Shown here: positions 56,746 to 64,000 of the stretch, piece after piece
Layout of the letters: each line of letters begins with the position of its first letter
Numbering within the stretch: position 1 is the stretch's first letter
Assembly (NCBI GenBank): GCA_022825265.1
Contig: JAJDXE010000013.1
Coordinates: forward strand, 124,001 to 188,000
Direction: 5' to 3'
Source of the DNA: Dehalococcoidia bacterium
Lineage (GTDB): Bacteria > Chloroflexota > Dehalococcoidia > Bin125
DNA: 64,000 nt
The notes under the pieces: generated by a model
Told to the model about the DNA's origin: nothing
Database searches by the model: none
The model's input: only the letters and a program-made list of their open reading frames with translations
Made by a program: the position numbers and the translations under genes

Positions 56746-58140
56746 ATGAGACAACTTCGTCAGACGTTCGCGGCATTCGTCGTGCGCGATTTTCGCTACA
56801 TGTGGGGCGGCTCGCTGCTCTCGGTGACGGCGTTCATGACGTCGTTCTCGCTGATTCCATCGGTCGCGTATGAGCTGACGGGGAGCTACGCGGCTGCCGG
56901 GATCGCGATGCTGGGTTCGGGGATCTCGCAGACGCTGCTGGGACCGATCGGCGGGGTGATCGCCGATCGGTATCGGAAGAAACCGCTGGTGATGGCGGGG
57001 CAGGTGATGCCGGGGGTGCTGCTGGGGGCGCTGGGCACGTTGATCGTGACGGATCTGATCTCGGTGCCGTTACTGGTTGTCGCGACGCTGGTGATGGGGG
57101 CGGGATTCGCGCTGATGGGTCCGGCGCGCCAGGCGTGGACCGGGTTCATCGTGCCGCGGCGGCTATTGCCCAATGCGGTGGCGCTGCAGCAGATGTCGAT
57201 GAACACGGGCCAGGTGTTGGGTCCGACGCTGATCGCGGTGTTCGCCGTGTTCATTGTGCTTGAGGGCCGGAACACGGGCATCCTCTTCCTGATCGTCGCC
57301 TCGTTCTTTGCGATTGTGGTGCCGCTGACGGCGTCGATCCGGACGGAGGGGCCGGCCACACCGGTTGAGCAGCGCCGATCGATGCGAGTCGAACTGGCGG
57401 AAGGCTTCCGCTATCTACGTGGGAATCCCCGGCTGCGACACCTGTGGGTGTACTTCTCGCTGATCGTGGCCTGCGGCTGGGGCTTTCAGACGTTGCTTCC
57501 GGGCGTATTGGCGCAGGAGTTTGGACGAGCGCCAACCGATGTCGGTCCGACATTTCTGATCTTTGGCGTGTCTTCGCTGCTGATCAACATCCTGCTGGCC
57601 GGGGCCGTTTCGGGTCGCTGGGCGTGGCCGTTGCTGCTGATCATGGGCGTAGTGATGGCGATTGGGTTCTGGCTGGTGGCGATTGCGCCGAGCTATGGCG
57701 CATTCCTGATCCTGGGAGCGTTCATCGGGACCGGGCGATCGGGGACGATGCTGGTCAACCAGTCGTTGATGATGGGCAACACCAAGCCTGAGTATTTCGG
57801 CCGGGTGATGTCGTTCGCGATGATGGCGTTCGGGTTCCAGGCGCTGTTCGGTCCGGTCTGGGGCGGGATTGCGGATGCGATCGGCGGACCTGAGACGATG
57901 GCGCTGATCGGTGTGATTGCGGCGGGCGCGACGGTGTTCATGCTGTTCGGCTGGCTGCGGACGCGGAATCTCCCTCTGGAGGCGGGAACGGCCGCGGCCA
58001 GCATGGGCCGGCGCGTGGGGACATCGGTGCAACGACCTGCGCCGGGAGAAGCGGGCTCGGCAAACGGGATCGAAGCGCAGCCGGCGTTCACCGCCCAGCT
58101 TGCGCCGGTGGTGCTGATGGACCCGCAGAAGGCGCGCTGA
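56746..58140 (+). CDS. MFS transporter, array member 1, 464 aa
   Basis: Major facilitator of the EntS/MFS_3-like kind with about 12 helices. Opens FAAFVVRDFRYMWGGSLLSVTAFMTSFSLIPSVAYELTGSYAAAG; the loop 2-3 motif is GGVIADRYRKKPLV. The mid-protein RGNPRLRHLWVYFSLIVACGWGF begins the second half; GRVMSFAMMAFGFQALFGPVWGGIADAIGG is in the late helices. The cytosolic tail has PAFTAQLAPVVLMDPQKAR, shared with members 2, 3 and 5. Probably an exporter of small hydrophobic or siderophore-like molecules; substrate unknown. ATG at 56746 with GGAAG; the stop overlaps the next start. Confidence 0.88.
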   Translation: MRQLRQTFAAFVVRDFRYMWGGSLLSVTAFMTSFSLIPSVAYELTGSYAAAGIAMLGSGISQTLLGPIGGVIADRYRKKPLVMAGQVMPGVLLGALGTLIVTDLISVPLLVVATLVMGAGFALMGPARQAWTGFIVPRRLLPNAVALQQMSMNTGQVLGPTLIAVFAVFIVLEGRNTGILFLIVASFFAIVVPLTASIRTEGPATPVEQRRSMRVELAEGFRYLRGNPRLRHLWVYFSLIVACGWGFQTLLPGVLAQEFGRAPTDVGPTFLIFGVSSLLINILLAGAVSGRWAWPLLLIMGVVMAIGFWLVAIAPSYGAFLILGAFIGTGRSGTMLVNQSLMMGNTKPEYFGRVMSFAMMAFGFQALFGPVWGGIADAIGGPETMALIGVIAAGATVFMLFGWLRTRNLPLEAGTAAASMGRRVGTSVQRPAPGEAGSANGIEAQPAFTAQLAPVVLMDPQKAR

Positions 58141-59552
58141 TGAGCCGTCAACTCGGCCGGTTCGGCAGGACGTTCGAGTCGTTCGCGCACCGCGATTATC
58201 GGTTCCTGTGGGCGGGGTCGTTGCTGTCGACGACGGCGTTCATGACAACGTTCTTGCTCGTGCCGGTGGTGGCTTACGAGATCACGGGGTCGTATGCGGC
58301 CTCGGGGATCGCGCAGATGGGCTCCGGGATCTCGATGTTCTTCCTGGGGCCGTTCGGCGGTGTGATTGCGGATCGGTATGCGAAGAAGCCGCTGGTCCTG
58401 GCAGGTCAGATTTTTCCGACGTTGCTGATCGTGATCACGGGGATCCTGATCATCACCGGGGTGATCACGGTCTGGATGCTGTTTCTCTCGACGCTGCTGA
58501 TGGGGTTCGGGTTTGCGCTGATGGGTCCGGCGCGGCAAGCGTGGCTGGGCGAGTTGGTGCCTCGACGTTTGCTGGCCAATGGGGTTGCGCTACAGCAGAT
58601 GTCGCAGAACATGGCTCGGGTCTTCGGGCCGATGCTGGTTGCGGTGCTGCTGGCCGCGTTTGCGTTCAGCACGGGCTACCTGTACCTGATCGTCGCCAGT
58701 TTCTTCCTGATCGTCGTGCCGCTGACGACGATGTTGCCGCGGACGAAACCGGCCCGACGCGAGGGCGAACCGCCGCGCGTGCTGGCCGAGATGCGGCTGG
58801 GCTTCGCCTACCTGTTGAAGACGCCGCGGCTGCGGGTGCTGTGGGTCTTCTGGATGGTGATGGTGGTCTGCGGGTTCGCGTTCAACACGCTGATGCCCGG
58901 GTATGTCGAGCGTGAGTTTGACCGACCATCGACGGACGCCTTCAACGTCTACCTGATCTTCGGCGCGGCCTCGTTCCTGTTCAACATTCCCCTGGCCGGA
59001 CTGGTCGGGGGACGCTGGGGTTGGCCGCTGCTGCTGATCACCGGATTCGGTTCGGCGGTGTCGTTCTTCCTGATCGCGGGCGCGCCGAGTTTTGGCGGCG
59101 TGTTGCTGATGAGCATCCTCAACGGGGCTGCGACCTCGGGCGTGATGCTGGTCACGATGTCGCTGATGATGGCGCACTCGCGACCGGAGTACTTCGGTCG
59201 GGTGATGTCGTTCATCACGCTTGGCTATGGGGCGCAATCGATCATGGCGGGCGTCTGGGGCGGGGTCGCCGACGCGCTGGGAGGACGGCAGACGTTTGTC
59301 GTGATTGGGCTGATCGCGCTGGCGATCACGGCGTTCATGGTGATCGCGTGGCTGCGGACGAGGCATCTGCCGCTTGAGTTTGGCACCGCTGCGGCGGAGA
59401 CGGGCCCGGCGCCTGCGAGGCAGTCGGGGCCGCCGCTGCGCCGGCAGCCGGTTCCGGCGTTCACGGCGCAGGTGGCTCCGGTGGTGCTGATGGAGGGGCA
59501 GAAGCCGCGAGGTGGATCGGACCTCAGCAGGATCGCGGCGGGCGGCGACTGA
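58140..59552 (+). CDS. MFS transporter, array member 2, 470 aa
   Basis: Same architecture as member 1: FESFAHRDYRFLWAGSLLSTTAFMTTFLLVPVVAYEITGSYAASG, GGVIADRYAKKPLV, then LKTPRLRVLWVFWMVMVVCGFAFNTLMPG at the second half. Tail motif VPAFTAQVAPVVLMEGQKPRGG. TGATG overlap at both ends shows tight coupling with its neighbours. Conserved Asp and Arg of the loop 2-3 motif are present, so it should be active. Confidence 0.88.
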   Translation: MSRQLGRFGRTFESFAHRDYRFLWAGSLLSTTAFMTTFLLVPVVAYEITGSYAASGIAQMGSGISMFFLGPFGGVIADRYAKKPLVLAGQIFPTLLIVITGILIITGVITVWMLFLSTLLMGFGFALMGPARQAWLGELVPRRLLANGVALQQMSQNMARVFGPMLVAVLLAAFAFSTGYLYLIVASFFLIVVPLTTMLPRTKPARREGEPPRVLAEMRLGFAYLLKTPRLRVLWVFWMVMVVCGFAFNTLMPGYVEREFDRPSTDAFNVYLIFGAASFLFNIPLAGLVGGRWGWPLLLITGFGSAVSFFLIAGAPSFGGVLLMSILNGAATSGVMLVTMSLMMAHSRPEYFGRVMSFITLGYGAQSIMAGVWGGVADALGGRQTFVVIGLIALAITAFMVIAWLRTRHLPLEFGTAAAETGPAPARQSGPPLRRQPVPAFTAQVAPVVLMEGQKPRGGSDLSRIAAGGD

Positions 59553-60925
59553 TGAGCGGGCCGTTCGCGGCCTTCGGGGCGCGCAATTTCCAACTGCTGT
59601 GGGGCGGGACGCTGTTCTCGACGACGGCGTTCATGACCAGCTTCCTGCTGGTGCCGATCGTGGCCTACGAGATCACGGGCTCGTACACGGCGTCGGGGCT
59701 GGCGCTGATGGGCAGCGGGTTCTCGATGCTGGTGCTGGGGCCGATCGGGGGTGTGATCGCGGATCGGTACGCGAAGAAACCTTTGGTGCTGCTGGGCCAG
59801 ATCATCCCGTTCCTGTTGATGTTGGGGACCGGCGTGCTGGTCGTGACGGATGTGATCACGCTGTGGATGCTGTTCCTGTCGAGCCTGTTGATGGGCGTGG
59901 GATTCGCGTTGATGGGTCCGGCGCGGCAGGCGTGGATGGGTGAGGTGATTCCGCGGCCGCTGATGGGCAGCGGAGTCGGGTTGATGCAGGTCTCGCAGAA
60001 CCTGGCGCTGGTGCTGGGTCCGATGCTGGGCTCGGTCCTGCTGATCGTGTTCGCGTTCGGCTCGGGACAGATCTACTTCCTGATCGCGGGCTGTTTCCTG
60101 GTGGCGCTACCGCTGACGACGATGTTGCCCCACGCCGCTGCCGCGAGCGCGTCGGCGCGCCGCTCGGTGGTTCGGGAGCTGGGTTCGGGATTCCGCTACC
60201 TGTGGTCGAGTCCCCGGCTGCGGATGCTGTGGGCGTTCTGGATGGTGATCTCGGTCTGCCGGTTCGCCTCGCAGACGCTGCTGCCGGGGTTCATCGAGCG
60301 CAACTTCGGCGTGCCGGCCAGCGATACGTTCCTGCTCTACCTGGTGGTCGGCGTGGTGGCGCTGATCGCCAACGTGCCGCTGGCGCGGATGATCTCGGGA
60401 CGGCGCGCCTGGCAGTTGCTGATCGGCTTCGGCGCGATGATGGCGGCGGTCTTCGTGATGGGCGCGCTGACGCCGTCGTTCTTTGCGCTGATGCTGGTGG
60501 CGATCCTGGTTGGTCTGTCGACGACCGGCGTGATGCTGGTCAACCAGGCGCTGATCATGTCGAATTCGAAGCCCGAGTACTTCGGGCGGGTCATGTCGTT
60601 TGTGGTCCTGGGATTCGCGGCGCAATCGCTGCTGGCGCCGATCTGGGGGGTGTCGGCGGACGCGATTGGCGATCGGGAGACGCTGGTGATTGTCGGAATG
60701 ATCGTGCTGGCCGCGTCGGCTCTGCTGATGGTTGGCTGGTTGCGGACTCGGCACCGGCCGCTCGAGGCGGGGACGCCGGCGGCGCTGGCGGCGGGGGAGA
60801 GCCCGGCCGAGTCTGTTCCGCTTCCAGGAGGAGACCCGATTCCAGCGTTCGCGGCGCGAGTTGCGCCGGTCATGCGGATGGGTGGGCAGAAGGATCGCCG
60901 CACGAGCGTGATCAGCGGCGACTGA
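59552..60925 (+). CDS. MFS transporter, array member 3, 457 aa
   Basis: Opens FAAFGARNFQLLWGGTLFSTTAFMTSFLLVPIVAYEITGSYTASG; GGVIADRYAKKPLVLLG follows. WSSPRLRMLWAFWMVISVCRFASQTLLPG starts the second half; here CR replaces the CG of the others in that helix, an odd charged residue. Tail motif IPAFAARVAPVMRMGGQKDRR is a diverged form. Overlaps member 2 by one base; member 4 follows after 19 bases. Confidence 0.88.
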   Translation: MSGPFAAFGARNFQLLWGGTLFSTTAFMTSFLLVPIVAYEITGSYTASGLALMGSGFSMLVLGPIGGVIADRYAKKPLVLLGQIIPFLLMLGTGVLVVTDVITLWMLFLSSLLMGVGFALMGPARQAWMGEVIPRPLMGSGVGLMQVSQNLALVLGPMLGSVLLIVFAFGSGQIYFLIAGCFLVALPLTTMLPHAAAASASARRSVVRELGSGFRYLWSSPRLRMLWAFWMVISVCRFASQTLLPGFIERNFGVPASDTFLLYLVVGVVALIANVPLARMISGRRAWQLLIGFGAMMAAVFVMGALTPSFFALMLVAILVGLSTTGVMLVNQALIMSNSKPEYFGRVMSFVVLGFAAQSLLAPIWGVSADAIGDRETLVIVGMIVLAASALLMVGWLRTRHRPLEAGTPAALAAGESPAESVPLPGGDPIPAFAARVAPVMRMGGQKDRRTSVISGD

Positions 60926-60944
60926 GAATCCCTAGGCTCAGCGC

Positions 60945-62234
60945 ATGAGCTGGTTGCGGGCGAACTTCGCGGCTCTGGGGCTGCGCGATTTCCGCTTCCA
61001 GTGGATCGCGTCCACGCTGGGGACCACGGCCTTCATGACGCGGTTCGTGCTCGTCCCGATCATCGCGTTCGAGCTGACCGAGTCCTACGTGGCATCCGGC
61101 CTGGCCGCGATGGGTAATGGGGTGGGCACGCTGATCCTGACGTCGTACGGCGGGGTGATCGCGGACCGGTTCTCGAAGAAGCCAACGGTGCTGGTGAGTC
61201 ACGTTGCGGAGGGTCTGGTGATCGCCGGGTCGGGGATTCTGATTGTCGCCGACTTGATCACGGTTCCGCTGCTGTTCATTTCGACGCTGATCGGCGGCTC
61301 GGCGTTCGCTCTGACGGGTCCGGCGCGGCAATCGTGGGTGGCGGAACTGGTGCCGAAAGAGCTGGTGCCCAACGCGATCGCGCTGCAGCAGATGGGTGTG
61401 AACGTGGCGCAGGTGCTGGGGCCGACGGTCGCCTCGATCGCGGTGATCGCGTTCGGGGTCGACGCCGGGGCGATCTACCTGGGCGTGTCGTTGGTCTTCC
61501 TGATCGTGATCCCGCTGACCCTGCTGCTGCCCCGGACTCCGCCGGCGATCAGCGAGCGGCGATCGCCGGGCCGGGACCTGGTGGACGGGTTTCAATACGT
61601 TCGCCGGGATCCGCGCCTGCGCATCCTGATGTTGTTCCTGATCCTGCTGGTGATCTGCGGGTTCGCGTTCCAGGTGCTGATACCCGGCATCCTGTTTAAC
61701 GAGTTCGACCGCTCGGCCGACGAGGCGGTGGTGGTCAATGCGGTGCTGGGGCTGGCGGCGCTATCGATCAACCTGCCGCTGGCCGGGTTGGTTGGCGGAC
61801 GTCACGCCTGGCCGCTGCTGATGGCGGCGGGCTGCCTGATGGGCGCGGGTCTGTTGCTTGTGTCGTGGGCTCCGGTCTTTGGTCTGTTGCTGGCTTTTAG
61901 CGCTCTGGCGGGGGCGGGACGCTCGGCCGCGTTGTTGATCAACCAGTCGATCATGATGGCCAACACGCGCTCGGAGTTCTATGGACGGGTCACGGCGTTC
62001 ATGTTGATGGCGTTCGCGGTGCAGTCGGTGATCTCGCCGGTCTGGGGTGTCGCTGCGGACGCCATCGGCGGGCGCGAGACGCTGTTCCTGGTCGGAGCGA
62101 TTGTGATCGGCGGGACCGCATTGATGCTGCCGGCCTGGTTGAAGCTGCGTCGTCTGCCGGAGGATGCGGCGACTGCGGCGACTGAGCAGGCTGAGGTTTC
62201 CGGCGACGAGGATTTAGTTCGAGCAGACGAATAA
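60945..62234 (+). CDS. MFS transporter, array member 4, 429 aa
   Basis: The shortest complete member. Opens FAALGLRDFRFQWIASTLGTTAFMTRFVLVPIIAFELTESYVASG, with TES in place of the usual TGS, and GGVIADRFSKKPTV. VRRDPRLRILMLFLILLVICGFAFQVLIPG begins the second half. The tail ends in EVSGDEDLVRADE and lacks the APVVLM-type motif of the others, so it may have lost a tail interaction. Closest in sequence to member 5 (both have RQSWVAELVP and NQSIMM). Confidence 0.88.
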   Translation: MSWLRANFAALGLRDFRFQWIASTLGTTAFMTRFVLVPIIAFELTESYVASGLAAMGNGVGTLILTSYGGVIADRFSKKPTVLVSHVAEGLVIAGSGILIVADLITVPLLFISTLIGGSAFALTGPARQSWVAELVPKELVPNAIALQQMGVNVAQVLGPTVASIAVIAFGVDAGAIYLGVSLVFLIVIPLTLLLPRTPPAISERRSPGRDLVDGFQYVRRDPRLRILMLFLILLVICGFAFQVLIPGILFNEFDRSADEAVVVNAVLGLAALSINLPLAGLVGGRHAWPLLMAAGCLMGAGLLLVSWAPVFGLLLAFSALAGAGRSAALLINQSIMMANTRSEFYGRVTAFMLMAFAVQSVISPVWGVAADAIGGRETLFLVGAIVIGGTALMLPAWLKLRRLPEDAATAATEQAEVSGDEDLVRADE

Positions 62235-62246
62235 CCTGTTCATCAG

Positions 62247-63629
62247 ATGAACAAGTTCAGCGTCACGTTCGCCGCGCTCGCGGTTCGAGATTTTCGCCGG
62301 CAGTGGATCGCTTCGACGCTGGCGACGACGGCGTTCATGACGACGTTCGTGCTGGTGCCGATCGTCGCCTACCAGTTGACGGGCTCCTACGCGGCCTCGG
62401 GCTTTGCGGCGATGGGCAACGGCGTGGGGATGCTGTTCCTGACTCCGCTGGGCGGGGTGGTTGCGGACCGGTTTCCGAAGAAGCCGATTGTCCTGATCGG
62501 GCAGTACTCGACTCTGCTTGTGATCGCCGGGACCGGGGCGCTGATCGCGACGGATCTGATCACGGTCCCGTTGTTGTTTGTCTCGACGCTGCTGAGCGGC
62601 GCGACGTTTGCGTTGACCGGTCCGGCTCGACAGTCGTGGGTGGCGGAGCTGGTTCCGCCGCGACTGGTTCCCAATGCGGTGGCGCTGCAGCAGATGGGGA
62701 TCAACATCGCCCAGGTGTTGGGGCCGACGCTGGCGTCGATTGCGGTGGTGGCGTTCAGCGTCAACGCGGGGAATGTGTACCTGGGGATCTCGCTGGTCTT
62801 CCTGGTGGTCGTTCCGCTCAATCACATGCTGCCGCGGACGATGCCCAAGGTTGTGCAGCGGCGCTCGCCGCGGCGCGAGCTGGCGGACGGCTTCCACTAC
62901 CTGCGGCGCAATCCGCGACTGCGGATTCTGTGGGTCTTCTGGCTGGTCGTGGTGATCTGCGGCTTCGCGATCCAGACGCTGATGCCGGGCATCCTCGACC
63001 AGGAGTTCTCGCGATCATCCGACGAGGCGGTGTTGATCAACGCGATCTTCGGGATCTCAGCGCTGGCGATCAATCTGCCGCTGGCGGGATTGGTCGGCGG
63101 GCGTTTCGCCTGGCCGTTGTTGTTGGGCACATCGGTGTTGATGGCGGTTGGCTTGTGGATGGTGGCCTGGGCGCCGACGTACGGGTTGGTCCTGATCCTG
63201 AGCGCGGTCGCCGGGGCGGGACGCTCGGGTGTGATGCTGGTCAACCAGTCGATCATGATGTCCAACACTCGCCCGGAGTACTTCGGTCGGATCATGTCGT
63301 TCGTGCTGATGGCGTTCGGGCTGCAGTCGATCATTGCTCCGGGCTGGGGCGTGATCGCGGACGTGGTCGGCGGTCGAGAGACGCTCGTGTTGGTCGGGCT
63401 GGTGGTGATCGGCGCGACGGTGTTGATGCTGCTGGGTTGGTTGAGCACGCGTCGGATGCCGTTTGAGCCGGGGACTCCGGCGGCGACGGTGGCGGCCGAG
63501 TCGCCGCCGGAGCCCAGACGAGTCACGGCTCCGAGTCCGGCGTATAGTCCGTTGTTCGCTGCTCAGGTTGCGCCGATCGTGTTGATGGAGGGTCAGAAGC
63601 CGCGTCCGGCTATGCCCAGCGGCGATTAG
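62247..63629 (+). CDS. MFS transporter, array member 5, 460 aa
   Basis: Opens FAALAVRDFRRQWIASTLATTAFMTTFVLVPIVAYQLTGSYAASG; GGVVADRFPKKPIV; LRRNPRLRILWVFWLVVVICGFAIQTLMPG. It has the tail motif FAAQVAPIVLMEGQKPRPAMPSGD, so the motif returns after member 4. Starts 12 bases after member 4 and is followed by member 6 after 10 bases. Confidence 0.88.
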   Translation: MNKFSVTFAALAVRDFRRQWIASTLATTAFMTTFVLVPIVAYQLTGSYAASGFAAMGNGVGMLFLTPLGGVVADRFPKKPIVLIGQYSTLLVIAGTGALIATDLITVPLLFVSTLLSGATFALTGPARQSWVAELVPPRLVPNAVALQQMGINIAQVLGPTLASIAVVAFSVNAGNVYLGISLVFLVVVPLNHMLPRTMPKVVQRRSPRRELADGFHYLRRNPRLRILWVFWLVVVICGFAIQTLMPGILDQEFSRSSDEAVLINAIFGISALAINLPLAGLVGGRFAWPLLLGTSVLMAVGLWMVAWAPTYGLVLILSAVAGAGRSGVMLVNQSIMMSNTRPEYFGRIMSFVLMAFGLQSIIAPGWGVIADVVGGRETLVLVGLVVIGATVLMLLGWLSTRRMPFEPGTPAATVAAESPPEPRRVTAPSPAYSPLFAAQVAPIVLMEGQKPRPAMPSGD

Positions 63630-63639
63630 CCTGAGGCTA

Positions 63640-64000
63640 GTGAACCGCATCCGGGTGACCTTCGCCGCGCTGTCCGAGCGGGATTACCGCCTGCTGTGGA
63701 TCGGGTCGCTGATGGCGACCACGGCCTTCATGACGACGTTCTACCTGGTGCCGATCGTGGCGTACGAGATCACCGGGTCGTACGCGGCGTCCGGCTTCGC
63801 GCAGGCGGGGATGGTCGCTCAACTGGTGTTCGGACCGTTCGGCGGGGTGATCGCCGATCGGTACAAGAAAAAGCCGCTGGTGCTGGGCAGCCAGATCATT
63901 CCCTGCGCGATCATCGTCGCGACCGGCATTCTGATCGTCTCGGACAACATCACGATCCCGCTGCTGTTCGGCTCGACATTCCTGACCGGCGCGACCTTTT
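63640..64000 (+). CDS. MFS transporter, array member 6, N-terminal 120 residues (cut by window end)
   Basis: From a GTG at 63640: VNRIRVTFAALSERDYRLLWIGSLMATTAFMTTFYLVPIVAYEITGSYAASG and then GGVIADRYKKKPLV before the window ends. The residues match the first four helices of the other five members. The array may continue beyond the window. Confidence 0.85.
   Translation, partial: MNRIRVTFAALSERDYRLLWIGSLMATTAFMTTFYLVPIVAYEITGSYAASGFAQAGMVAQLVFGPFGGVIADRYKKKPLVLGSQIIPCAIIVATGILIVSDNITIPLLFGSTFLTGATF

Overview
The window is GC-rich, almost gap-free bacterial DNA. No interval without a gene exceeds 300 bases, and I saw no rRNA, tRNA, CRISPR array, insertion sequence or phage structural gene. 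The content fits a heterotrophic, organic-matter-degrading bacterium: repeated enolase-superfamily genes, type III CoA transferases, sulfatases, a haloalkane dehalogenase, a flavin-dependent halogenase, many peptide-type ABC transporters without ATPases, and Tat-exported lipoproteins with glutamine-rich linkers. My best guess is a Chloroflexota lineage, possibly SAR202-like. That rests on gene content and style, not on a marker gene.

Layout. 1-5.7 kb: small catabolic enzymes (alpha/beta hydrolase, SDR, thioesterase, two DinB-fold proteins, LinB-type dehalogenase, VOC protein, nitroreductase, MaoC-like hydratase). 5.8-10.7 kb: an enolase-superfamily enzyme and ABC cassette A. 10.8-22.2 kb: D-aminoacylase-like amidohydrolase, a hicBA toxin-antitoxin pair, tandem enolase-superfamily twins, amidase, a double CoA transferase, an HTH protein, and a galactonate-dehydratase-like enzyme. 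22.3-28 kb: ABC cassette B with two binding proteins. 28-35 kb: CoA transferase, then sulfatase-FGE-sulfatase. 35-47.6 kb: ABC cassettes C, D and E, with a quinone-oxidoreductase-like gene between C and D. 47.8-53 kb: halogenase, alpha/beta hydrolase, SDR, peroxiredoxin and small membrane proteins. 53.3-56.5 kb: aldehyde ferredoxin oxidoreductase and a second HTH protein. 56.7 kb to the end: six MFS transporters in a row, the last cut by the window edge.

How the parts fit. Five binding-protein/DppB-like/DppC-like cassettes (six binding proteins, five permease pairs) presumably import small organic solutes and share ATPases encoded elsewhere. All six binding-protein genes carry a near-identical promoter, TTGCAR-like, 17 bases, CATACT-like. 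The binding proteins also share an RNYW N-terminus, a Tat motif, a lipobox and a Q-rich tether. The enzymes between the cassettes look like a catabolic patchwork for dehalogenation, desulfation, dehydration, CoA transfer and deacylation of recalcitrant organics.

The most unusual signal is a family of dispersed two-hairpin repeats (CCCCCTCTGTCAC-NNN-GTGACATCTCCCC type). The first stem covaries between copies (GTCAC/GTGAC, GTCGC/GCGAC, TGCC/GGCA). Copies sit in or at the edge of reading frames: at the N-terminus of the FGE gene, at the N-terminus of a membrane protein, and twice in frame in the tail of an HTH protein. Other points of note are a relic of a duplicated thioesterase start, a hairpin burying the Shine-Dalgarno sequence of a dehydratase gene, a hydrolase whose nucleophile serine is tyrosine, and the six-gene MFS array with a shared C-terminal tail motif.
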